From positions 1 to 7,297 of the forward strand of contig JANMWE010000254.1 of the NCBI GenBank assembly GCA_031393795.1: a stretch of 7,297 nucleotides of DNA. Direction: 5' to 3'. Under the pieces are notes generated by a model. That model ran no database searches. It saw nothing but the letters and a program-made list of their open reading frames with translations, and was not told the origin of the DNA. The stretch comes from CAMLHU01 sp031393795 (GTDB lineage Bacteria; Gemmatimonadota; Gemmatimonadetes; Gemmatimonadales; GWC2-71-9). This document shows, in pieces, positions 1 through 5,487 of this stretch. The translations under genes and the position numbers were made by a program. How positions within the stretch are numbered: position 1 is the first letter of the stretch; each line of letters starts with the position of its first letter.

Positions 1-63
1 GGGGGCCTGCCTGTTGGCCCCCCCCCCCCGCCCCGGCCCCGGGTTGGCCATTCAAAGAAATTT

Positions 64-92
64 GGGGGTTGGGCCCCTGGGGGGGTTGGGGG
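64..92 (+). other. G-quadruplex-type motif
   Basis: Four G-runs of lengths 5, 3, 7 and 5 are separated by spacers of 2, 5 and 2 bases, which satisfies the usual G3+N1-7 pattern on the plus strand. The C-rich stretch at 18-40 gives similar potential on the minus strand. Folding is a prediction from pattern only, and the surrounding homopolymers could be assembly or base-calling artefacts. Confidence 0.4.
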
Positions 93-142
93 TGCTCTAA
101 CCGGTTCCCAAACCCGCGGGGCGCGGGGCCTCTACTCGACCC

Positions 143-176
143 AGGGTAGGTCCCTCACTTCGTTCGGGACGGTTCC
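143..176 (-). repeat. REP-like intergenic hairpin, possible
   Basis: On the minus strand, downstream of gmhB, the sequence CCCGAACGAAGTGAGGGACC forms a small hairpin. A 5-bp GTCCC/GGGAC stem (150-154 with 166-170) encloses an imperfect 11-base interior. I recall similar GAACGAAGTGAGGGACCT-type cores as dispersed intergenic repeats in several high-GC bacteria, but only one copy is present here, so repeat status is inferred. It could instead be a weak terminator hairpin, although no T-run follows it on the minus strand. Confidence 0.35.
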
Positions 177-187
177 CCTCCACTACT

Positions 188-227
188 ACCCGCCTACCCG
201 CCTACCCGCCGACCCGCCCATCCGCCT
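188..227 (-). repeat. Five-unit 8-bp tandem repeat across gmhB stop
   Basis: Five head-to-tail octamers read on the plus strand as ACCCGCCT, ACCCGCCT, ACCCGCCG, ACCCGCCC and ATCCGCCT. In minus-strand sense the unit is AGGCGGGT. The array begins within the last bases of gmhB, so the TAG stop (226-228) lies in the first unit. The unit differs by two bases from the AGGCGGAC-type octamers at 2111-2194, which suggests one family. Confidence 0.75.
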
Positions 228-801
228 ATGCGCCGGCGAGCATCCGGCTCACCGCCCCCGCCAGGTTCGGCACCGATTCGAATCCGGCCAATTCCGCTTC
301 GATCCGGTTCGCGTCCCCTTCGCCGGTGCGCACCAAGAGGCCGTGGGCCCCGAGGCGCACGGCCGGAGTGACGTCGGAGAGCCGGTCGCCGATACACCAG
401 CTCTTGGCGGGATCGATCCCGAACCGGCCGATGGCGTGCAGGTAGTGCTTGAGCCCCGGCTTCCGGCACTCGCACGACGAGATGCTCGGGTGATGCGGGC
501 AATGGTAGTGCGCGTCGATGCGCGCACCCTGCCGCGAGAGGAGCTCGTCTACCTGGGCCCGCACCGCTTCGTAGTCGGCCTCGGTGAAATATCCGCGCGC
601 GATCCCGCTCTGGTTGGTGATCACCACCACCGGCCACCCCGCCTCGTTCAGCCGGCGGATGGCCGAGGCCGAGTCAGGGATGAGCTGGACCTGCTCGGGA
701 TGGTCGAGGTAGCCGGGATCCTCGATGATGGTGCCATCGCGGTCGAGGAAGGCGGCGGGGCGTGCGCCGGGGAGAGGAAAGGCGGTGGCGCGCCAGCTCA
801 C
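226..801 (-). CDS. gmhB: D-glycero-D-manno-heptose 1,7-bisphosphate 7-phosphatase
   Basis: This 191-residue HAD-superfamily phosphatase removes the 7-phosphate from heptose 1,7-bisphosphate, a cytoplasmic step towards ADP-heptose for lipopolysaccharide core. HAD motif I is LDRDGT, with nucleophile Asp20 and acid/base Asp22. Motif II is the ITNQSG stretch (61-66). Lys114 in CRKPG is motif III, and GDRLSD (138-143) is motif IV. The zinc-binding loop typical of GmhB is present: Cys101-x-His103 and Cys110-x-Cys112. Length equals that of the E. coli enzyme. The GTG start (799-801) overlaps the preceding TGA as GTGA and has a GAGGGA ribosome site six bases upstream (808-813), so translation is probably coupled to the lipoprotein gene. 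Histidinol-phosphatase-type relatives share the fold; the zinc loop and length favour GmhB. The exact anomer preference cannot be read from sequence. Confidence 0.92.
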   Translation of the reverse strand: MSWRATAFPLPGARPAAFLDRDGTIIEDPGYLDHPEQVQLIPDSASAIRRLNEAGWPVVVITNQSGIARGYFTEADYEAVRAQVDELLSRQGARIDAHYHCPHHPSISSCECRKPGLKHYLHAIGRFGIDPAKSWCIGDRLSDVTPAVRLGAHGLLVRTGEGDANRIEAELAGFESVPNLAGAVSRMLAGA

Positions 802-2210
802 GTGGTGTCCCTCGATGCGCGGAGCCGTTTCGGCCGGGCAGGGAGGGAATCTGGTCGGGGCGTGCTGGTGCTGTCCTTCCCGGTCGAATCGGGGAGGACC
901 CGGGCCTTGGGGACCGTGAAGCCGCCGACGGCGTTCGAGGCCGCGCCGCTCACGTTCCGGATGCCGCGCACTTCGACGGTGTACTTCGATTCCGGCGGGA
1001 GCGGGGCGAAGAGCCGGAGGACGAGCCGGTCGTCGAGGGCAGGGCGGGTCTGCGCCAACTTGAGCACCACCGAATCGACCGGCGCCGGGGGACGCGCGCC
1101 TCGGCGCCCGCGCGGCGCCTGTTGCACCGGCGCGGCCGGTGGCCGGGCCGGCTCGACTCGCGGCGTCACCGGGGCCGCGTGCCGCTGGCCGGTGTCGGGG
1201 CGGGAGCGCCGGAGCGAATCGGTGCGGAGGCTGTCGGCCACGAGCCGCGCGCGCGCGTCCAGCGAATCGTCGAGTGCCTTGGCGCGGAAGGAGCGCACGG
1301 CCACGATGGTCGAATCGGGGAGCATCCGGACGACGACGTGGGAGCTGTCGAGCGCCTGATACGGATCGAGCGGCTGGGTGACTTGGATCTCGACCGTGAC
1401 GGAATCCCGCACGGTCACCTGCATCACCCGCGGCCCCGCGGTGTCGCGCGGCGCGAGCCAAAGCACGCTGCTCGCCGCAGGGGCGGGAGAAACGGCGACG
1501 GTGTCCCAATTCTCCTTGCCGTCGAGCCGCCGATTCCGGTTCTGATCGAGGAATCCGCGGAGCTCATACGCGGCGTGGGGGAGGGGCGCGAGCACGAAGC
1601 GCCCATTCGAGTCGCTCTGGGTCTCGTAGGGGAGCGAATCGGGGAGGAGGAGCGCCTCGATGACCGCCAGGCGCGCCGGCTGCCGGGTGGTCCAGTCGAT
1701 CGCGATCCCGCTCAGCGAATCGGTCGGCAGCGGGGCGCCGGTGGTGAAGGTGATCACCGCGCCGTGTCGATCATGATTGCGGCGAAGATCCGCGACCCCG
1801 GGGAGGAGCTCGATCCGGTAGACGGTGTTGGGGCGCCACCCCTCGCGCGGGCGGACGGTGATGCGGCTCCGCTCCCAGCTCACGTGCGGCACCTTGTCGG
1901 TCGGCGAGAGCACGACCATCCGCTCCAGGTCGCCGTTCCCGTACCCGAGATCCGGACTCGTCCCTTCCGACACCGTCTCGTCGAACACGAATTCGGCGTT
2001 CCCCTTGAAATCGGGATAGACCCCGATCGAGTCGGGGCGGGTCGAGATGATGCTCGGCGCGATGGCGTCGGGGGGGCCGCCGGGAGGGGCACCCATTTTG
2101 GCGCAGGCCCAGGCGGACAGCGAGACAGCGAGACAGGTGGACAGAAGGGCAGAGTGCGTCCGGCCTCCCGGTCCACCGGTCCGCCTGTCGACCTGTTTCA
2201 CTATCAGCAC
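798..2210 (-). CDS. Ig-like (Big_5) domain envelope lipoprotein
   Basis: This 470-residue protein is probably anchored in the envelope. Residues 1-35 form a signal peptide, with an Arg-rich n-region and a hydrophobic stretch at 20-35. Cys36 in SAWACAKMG is the probable lipidated residue, although the lipobox is imperfect (Ala-Trp-Ala before Cys). The following GAPPGGPPD and the IISTRP...FVFDETV pattern (54-80) match the bacterial Ig-like Big_5 family, which runs to about 158 (ITFTTG). A carboxypeptidase-regulatory-like segment follows (about 166-240), including Asp/Asn-rich DQNRNRRLDGKE (222-233). A low-complexity Pro/Ala/Arg linker precedes a last beta-rich part and a polar tail. The GTG start (2208-2210) is chosen because AGAAGGAAGG lies seven bases upstream (2218-2227); it overlaps the valS stop by 7 bp. 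A second GTG at 2199-2201 is too far from that site. Function is unknown beyond a likely structural or cell-surface role. Confidence 0.8.
   Translation of the reverse strand: MLIVKQVDRRTGGPGGRTHSALLSTCLAVSLSAWACAKMGAPPGGPPDAIAPSIISTRPDSIGVYPDFKGNAEFVFDETVSEGTSPDLGYGNGDLERMVVLSPTDKVPHVSWERSRITVRPREGWRPNTVYRIELLPGVADLRRNHDRHGAVITFTTGAPLPTDSLSGIAIDWTTRQPARLAVIEALLLPDSLPYETQSDSNGRFVLAPLPHAAYELRGFLDQNRNRRLDGKENWDTVAVSPAPAASSVLWLAPRDTAGPRVMQVTVRDSVTVEIQVTQPLDPYQALDSSHVVVRMLPDSTIVAVRSFRAKALDDSLDARARLVADSLRTDSLRRSRPDTGQRHAAPVTPRVEPARPPAAPVQQAPRGRRGARPPAPVDSVVLKLAQTRPALDDRLVLRLFAPLPPESKYTVEVRGIRNVSGAASNAVGGFTVPKARVLPDSTGKDSTSTPRPDSLPARPKRLRASRDTT
2111..2194. repeat. Two opposed octamer arrays in signal-peptide coding DNA
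   Basis: On the plus strand, 2111-2142 reads AGGCGGAC, AGCGAGAC, AGCGAGAC, AGGTGGAC, with a looser fifth unit to 2150. After a short spacer, 2163-2194 reads GCCTCCCG, GTCCACCG, GTCCGCCT, GTCGACCT, which is the same octamer family inverted. AGGTGGAC (2135-2142) can pair with GTCCACC (2171-2177), and AGGCGGAC (2111-2118) pairs exactly with GTCCGCCT (2179-2186), giving an interrupted hairpin. The inverted arm encodes residues 6-16 of the lipoprotein and the other arm encodes residues 23-34. Confidence 0.75.
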
Positions 2211-4900
2211 CCGAGCGCCTTCCTTCTCTCGTCGAGCTTGCTCACCTGCTCGCTCCACTCCGCCAGCTTCTTCCGTTCGCCCTCGATCACCGGCGCCGGT
2301 GCGCGGGCGACGAACTGTTCATTGCCGAGCTTCTTCTCCTGGTTCGCCACCATCCCGGCCAGCCGATCACGCTCGGCGGCGAGCTTGGCGCACTCCTTGG
2401 CAAGATCCACCATCCCGCCCAGCGGCACGATCAGGGTCGAGCCATCGGTGAGCACGGCGCTCGCCGCGGCACCGCTCGGCGCCGCACCCACCGTGAGCTT
2501 GGCGACCTTGGCGAGGCGGCGCACGGTGCCCTCCTCGAGCGAGAGCGCCGAGCGCATCGCGGGCGTGGCGGCGACGATGGTGGCGTCGATCTGCTTCCCC
2601 GGTTCCACGCCGTTTTCGGCGCGGATCTGCCGGAGCGCGGTCACCACTTCCTGCACCAGCGCGAACTCCTTGAGCGCCGCGGCATCGACTGCCCGGCGGT
2701 CGGGCTCGGGCCAGCGCGCCTGCGCGAGCAGCTCCCCTTCCTGGCGGGCCGGGAGCTTCTGCCAGATCGCCTCGGTGAGGAAGGGCATCACCGGGTGCAG
2801 GAGGCGGAGCGCGGTATCGAACACGCGATAGGTCACCGCCCGCGCCACGTCACCGCCAGGGATGTCGCCGTAGAGCCTGGGCTTGATCGCCTCGACGTAC
2901 CAGTCGGCGAAGTCGCTCCAGAGGAAGTGATAGGCGGCGCTCGCGGCATCGTTGAGCCGGAACTTCGCCAGCGCGTCGGCCGCGTTGCGCACCGCCGCGT
3001 CGCACCGGGCGATGATCCACCGGTCGGCGAGCGTGAGCTCCTGCTGTCGGATGACCTCGCGGTATTTCCCGGCGAGGGGACGGGGGGCGCCGCGGAGGTT
3101 GCCGAGCACGAAGCGGGCGGCGTTCCAGAGCTTGTTGGCGAAGTTCCGCCCCGCCGCGAACGACACCTCGAGGTCCTTGGGGTCGAGGATCAGGTCCGTG
3201 CCCACGGCCATCCCCGACACAACCGTGTAGCGGAGCGCGTCGGCGCCGTACTTCTCGATCACGTCGAGCGGATCGATCCCGTTGCCGAGCGACTTGGACA
3301 TCTTGCGATGCTGGGTGTCGCGCACGGTGCCGTGGAGGTAGACCGTGGAGAACGGCACTGTCCCGCGGAACTCGAGCCCGGCCATGATCATCCGCGCCAC
3401 CCAGAAGAAGAGGATCTCGGGGGCAGTGATGAGCACGGTGCCGGGATAGAAGCGCGCCAGGTCCTCGGTCTCTTCCGGCCAGCCGAGGGAGGCCATCGGC
3501 ACGAGCCAGCTGGAGAACCAGGTGTCGAGGACGTCCTCGTCCTGGCGGAGCGGACCGCGACAGGAGGGACAGGTGGACAGGTCGACACGACTTGCCTGTT
3601 TGGTGCCGCAGGCATCGCAGTACCAGACCGGGATCCGGTGGCCCCACCAGAGCTGCCGGCTGATGCACCAGTCGCGGATGTTCTCGAGCCACTGGGTATA
3701 GGTGTCGCCCCACCGCTCCGGCACGAACTTCACCGCGCCGGCACGATAGGCGTCGAGCGCCGGCTGGGCGAGCGGGGCCATCTCGACGAACCACTGGTCG
3801 GAGAGCCTCGGCTCCACCACGGTGCCGCAGCGATAGCAGTGCCCCACGGCGTGGCGGTGGTCCTCGATCTTCACCAGCAGTCCCAGCGCGTCGAACTCCG
3901 CAACGACCTTCTTCCGCGCGTCGTAGCGGTCGAGCCCCTGCAACCGCTCGGGCACCGTCTCCGACATCCGCGCTTCGGGGGTCATCACGTCGATCTGCGC
4001 CAGGTCGTGGCGCTGGCCGATATCGAAGTCGGTCGCGTCGTGCGCCGGCGTCACCTTCACGGCGCCGCTCCCGAACTTCGGGTCCACGGCTTCGTCGGCG
4101 ACGATCGGGATCTGCCGGTCGGTGAGGGGGAGAGCTACCATCTTCCCGATCAACGCCTGGTAGCGCGCGTCCTCGGGGTGCACCGCTACGCCGCTGTCGC
4201 CCAGCATCGTCTCCGGCCGCGTGGTGGCCACCACGAGGGAGCCCGAGCCGTCTGCCAGCGGATAGCGGAGGTGCCAGAGCTTCCCGTCCTTCTCTTCCTT
4301 CTCCGCCTCTTCGTTGGAGAGGGCGGTGAGGCAGCGGGGGCACCAGTTGATGATCCGCTTCCCGCGGTAGATCAGCCCCTTCTCGTACAGCCGGACAAAG
4401 GCCTCCCGCACCGCCTTCGAGTAGTGCTCGTCGAAGGTGTAGTACGTGCGGCTCCAGTCGGCGCTGGAGCCGATGCTCCGGAGCTGGCCGAGGATCGTCT
4501 CCTTGGTGACGTCGACGTAGGCGTGCATCCGCGCGATGAACGGCTCACGCCCGAGGTCGAAGCGGGTCTTGCCTTCCTTGGCCACGAGCCGTTCCACCAC
4601 GTTCTGCGTGGCGATGCCGGCGTGGTCGGTGCCCGGCAGCCAAAGGGCGGGGCGTCCCCGCATCCGCGCCCAGCGGGTGAGGACGTCCTGCAGCGTGTTG
4701 TTGAGCCCGTGCCCCATGTGCAAGCTCGCCGTGACATTCGGCGGGGGCATCATGGTGACGAAGGCCTCGGGCCTCAGGCCTCGGGCGTCGGGACTGAGGC
4801 CTGAGGCCCGTGGCCCGAACACTCCGGCTTCCACCCACTGCCGGTAGATCCCGACCTCCAGGCCGGCGGGGGAGTAGGTCGGGCTCAGCTCGGTGCTCAT
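2204..4900 (-). CDS. valS: Valyl-tRNA synthetase
   Basis: This 898-residue class Ia synthetase charges tRNA-Val in the cytoplasm. The signature HMGH is at 61-64, after PPPNVTASL, and KMSKS is at 533-537. The editing domain shows TTRPETM (226-232) and a later TPAHDATDFD. Cys pairs typical of ValRS zinc knuckles are present: WCPRC, CYRC, and Cys428/Cys431 with Cys444/Cys447. The anticodon-binding part includes DFADWYVEAIKPRLYGD, and the last 70 or so residues form the usual charged coiled-coil arm. Length falls between the Thermus and E. coli enzymes. The ATG start (4898-4900) overlaps the BON gene stop as ATGA; no strong ribosome site precedes it, so coupling is likely. Two oddities are a palindrome-encoded insert at residues 30-46 and an octamer-encoded stretch at about 439-447, both in loops. 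Key residues appear intact, so the enzyme should be active. Confidence 0.97.
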   Translation of the reverse strand: MSTELSPTYSPAGLEVGIYRQWVEAGVFGPRASGLSPDARGLRPEAFVTMMPPPNVTASLHMGHGLNNTLQDVLTRWARMRGRPALWLPGTDHAGIATQNVVERLVAKEGKTRFDLGREPFIARMHAYVDVTKETILGQLRSIGSSADWSRTYYTFDEHYSKAVREAFVRLYEKGLIYRGKRIINWCPRCLTALSNEEAEKEEKDGKLWHLRYPLADGSGSLVVATTRPETMLGDSGVAVHPEDARYQALIGKMVALPLTDRQIPIVADEAVDPKFGSGAVKVTPAHDATDFDIGQRHDLAQIDVMTPEARMSETVPERLQGLDRYDARKKVVAEFDALGLLVKIEDHRHAVGHCYRCGTVVEPRLSDQWFVEMAPLAQPALDAYRAGAVKFVPERWGDTYTQWLENIRDWCISRQLWWGHRIPVWYCDACGTKQASRVDLSTCPSCRGPLRQDEDVLDTWFSSWLVPMASLGWPEETEDLARFYPGTVLITAPEILFFWVARMIMAGLEFRGTVPFSTVYLHGTVRDTQHRKMSKSLGNGIDPLDVIEKYGADALRYTVVSGMAVGTDLILDPKDLEVSFAAGRNFANKLWNAARFVLGNLRGAPRPLAGKYREVIRQQELTLADRWIIARCDAAVRNAADALAKFRLNDAASAAYHFLWSDFADWYVEAIKPRLYGDIPGGDVARAVTYRVFDTALRLLHPVMPFLTEAIWQKLPARQEGELLAQARWPEPDRRAVDAAALKEFALVQEVVTALRQIRAENGVEPGKQIDATIVAATPAMRSALSLEEGTVRRLAKVAKLTVGAAPSGAAASAVLTDGSTLIVPLGGMVDLAKECAKLAAERDRLAGMVANQEKKLGNEQFVARAPAPVIEGERKKLAEWSEQVSKLDERRKALGC
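3562..3586 (+). repeat. Octamer repeats inside valS zinc-knuckle loop
   Basis: The plus strand reads AGGAGGGAC (one unit with an extra base), AGGTGGAC, AGGTCGAC. The 13-mer GACAGGTGGACAG at 3568-3580 is identical to 2132-2144 in the lipoprotein gene, and AGGTCGAC equals the inverse of 2187-2194. On the coding strand the stretch encodes VDLSTCPSC, which includes the second zinc-ligand pair. Part of the match may be constrained by the conserved Cys codons, so a repeat origin is less certain here. Confidence 0.55.
4763..4813. repeat. In-frame GC-rich palindromic element in valS
   Basis: CGGGCCTCAGGCCTCGG (4768-4784) and CTGAGGCCTGAGGCCCG (4794-4810) are complementary at 16 of 17 positions; the remaining pair is a G-T wobble. 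The loop is 9 bases (4785-4793). The repeated region is built from GGCCTGAGGCC-type subunits. The 51-base span is a multiple of three and encodes valS residues 30-46 (PRASGLSPDARGLRPEA), just before the conserved FVT-MPPPNVT strand. Thermus, Bacillus and E. coli ValRS have a shorter, unrelated loop of about 9-10 residues there, as I recall them. Confidence 0.75.
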
Positions 4901-5385
4901 GCGGACTGGTCCGCCAGCGTGATGTAGCCCCGGCCGCCGGAGCCCCGGCCGCCGGAGCCCCGGCCGTCCTCGGCCGGGGAGACCGGGGAGTCGGAGTCTT
5001 CCTGCTCCACCAGCAGGCGGTTGACCACCCCGGTGATCCCGGCGAGGGCGGCCACGGTCCGCTCCGCCAGCGCCCGCCGCCGGCGGTCGGGTACCCACCC
5101 GAGCAGCTCCACTCGGCCGGGCGCGAGCGCCCGGCTCTCGATCCGGACGTCGGCGAGGCCGAGCTCCTCGGCGAGGGCGATCGCGGCGGCACGCGCGGCA
5201 CGTGCGGGGGGGAGCGGGGCAGGGGCCGGATCCGTGCCGAGCCGCGCGACTGCGCGGGACACCCGTTCGCGGTCCACGGCGCCCACCGCCTCGGCCAGGA
5301 CGAACCCGGCCACGAGTCCCACCCCGAGCCCCATCGCCATCGACATCGACATCATCAGGTCGCCCTGCCGTTCCGATCGCCGCAC
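4897..5385 (-). CDS. BON-domain protein with N-terminal membrane segment
   Basis: This is a 162-residue protein. A short basic start (RRSERQ) is followed by a Met/Gly/Val-rich hydrophobic segment at about 14-37 (MSMSMAMGLGVGLVAGFVLA), likely a membrane anchor or glycine-zipper segment. A Pro/Ala-rich linker leads to a BON fold at about 75-127, with the pattern RIESRALAPGRVELLGWVPD...GITGVVNRLLVE. BON domains are known in envelope and osmotic-stress proteins and may bind phospholipid; the exact role here is unknown. The tail (141-153) is Gly/Arg/Ser-rich and encoded by a 15-bp tandem repeat. The GTG start (5383-5385) is preferred because GGAGGAG lies five bases upstream; tandem ATGs at 5353-5355 and 5350-5352 are alternatives that would give 152 or 151 residues. 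It is first in the leftward cluster, and its TGA overlaps the valS ATG. Confidence 0.75.
   Translation of the reverse strand: MRRSERQGDLMMSMSMAMGLGVGLVAGFVLAEAVGAVDRERVSRAVARLGTDPAPAPLPPARAARAAAIALAEELGLADVRIESRALAPGRVELLGWVPDRRRRALAERTVAALAGITGVVNRLLVEQEDSDSPVSPAEDGRGSGGRGSGGRGYITLADQSA
4927..4966 (-). repeat. 15-bp tandem repeat, 2.7 copies
   Basis: GCCCCGGCCGCCGGA occurs at 4927-4941 and exactly again at 4942-4956. A 10-base partial copy follows at 4957-4966. Because the unit is five codons long, it adds GRGSG-type pentapeptides to the C-terminal tail of the BON protein without shifting the frame. Copy number could vary between strains through slippage. Confidence 0.85.
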
Positions 5386-5390
5386 CGGTG

Positions 5391-5397
5391 CTCCTCC
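5391..5397 (-). promoter_or_regulatory. Strong ribosome binding site for BON gene
   Basis: The minus strand reads GGAGGAG followed by five bases (CACCG) and a GTG in frame with the BON protein. It is the best Shine-Dalgarno match in the window. The downstream ATG pair has only CAGGG seven or so bases ahead, so this site decides the start in favour of the GTG. Confidence 0.7.
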
Positions 5398-5487
5398 GAA
5401 ATGCCGAAAGTCCAATATTCCGATTAAGTTAACACGAGCCTGCCGCACGGCGCAGGCGCCGATCCACCCCCGAGAGCGACCGATCCG
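5398..5487. promoter_or_regulatory. Divergent intergenic control region
   Basis: This lies between the two divergent clusters and holds the most AT-rich patch of the window (about 5411-5434, containing CCAATATTCC and TTAAGTTAACA). Both operons presumably start here. TTAACA (5429-5434) resembles a -35 box on the plus strand, but no matching -10 hexamer sits 16-18 bases downstream, so no exact promoter is called. A short inverted repeat, GCCTGC...GCAGGC (5438-5457, six-base stem), would lie in the thrS-side leader or act as an operator. The region is too short for a T-box leader, and no T-box sequence is seen. Confidence 0.45.

Larger units (their letters stand above)
1..187. other. Gene-free, homopolymer-rich left edge
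   Basis: No credible coding frame is seen here. The first 120 bases are made of long single-base runs: a 12-C run at 18-29, C4 runs at 31-34 and 37-40, and G runs at 64-68, 71-73, 79-85 and 88-92. The only AT-containing stretch is near 50-63. This composition differs sharply from the coding DNA to the right. It lies downstream of gmhB, so a terminator would be expected, but no hairpin followed by a T-run on the minus strand was found. It is either intergenic repeat DNA or a low-quality contig end; the sequence alone cannot decide. Confidence 0.6.

Noticed and set aside
100..176. tRNA or rRNA fragment at the left edge
   Set aside because: No cloverleaf, TTCGAAT-type T-arm or recognisable rRNA block could be built from the sequence.
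762..2831. Long plus-strand open frame of 689 codons
   Set aside because: It lies opposite the lipoprotein, gmhB and valS coding DNA. Its Arg/Gly/Ala/Pro-rich product has no recognisable domain; it is a shadow typical of high-GC DNA.
2795..4804. Long plus-strand open frame of 669 codons opposite valS
   Set aside because: ValRS motifs are unambiguous on the other strand, and this product is a His/Arg/Val-rich low-complexity mirror with no family features.
4901..5098. Extension of valS upstream of the ATG at 4900
   Set aside because: The added residues are an Arg/Gly/Pro-rich shadow of the BON gene. The ATGA overlap and normal ValRS length support the shorter start.
5398..5487. T-box riboswitch or other tRNA-sensing leader before thrS
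   Set aside because: The leader is too short and has no T-box core sequence or specifier-loop arrangement.
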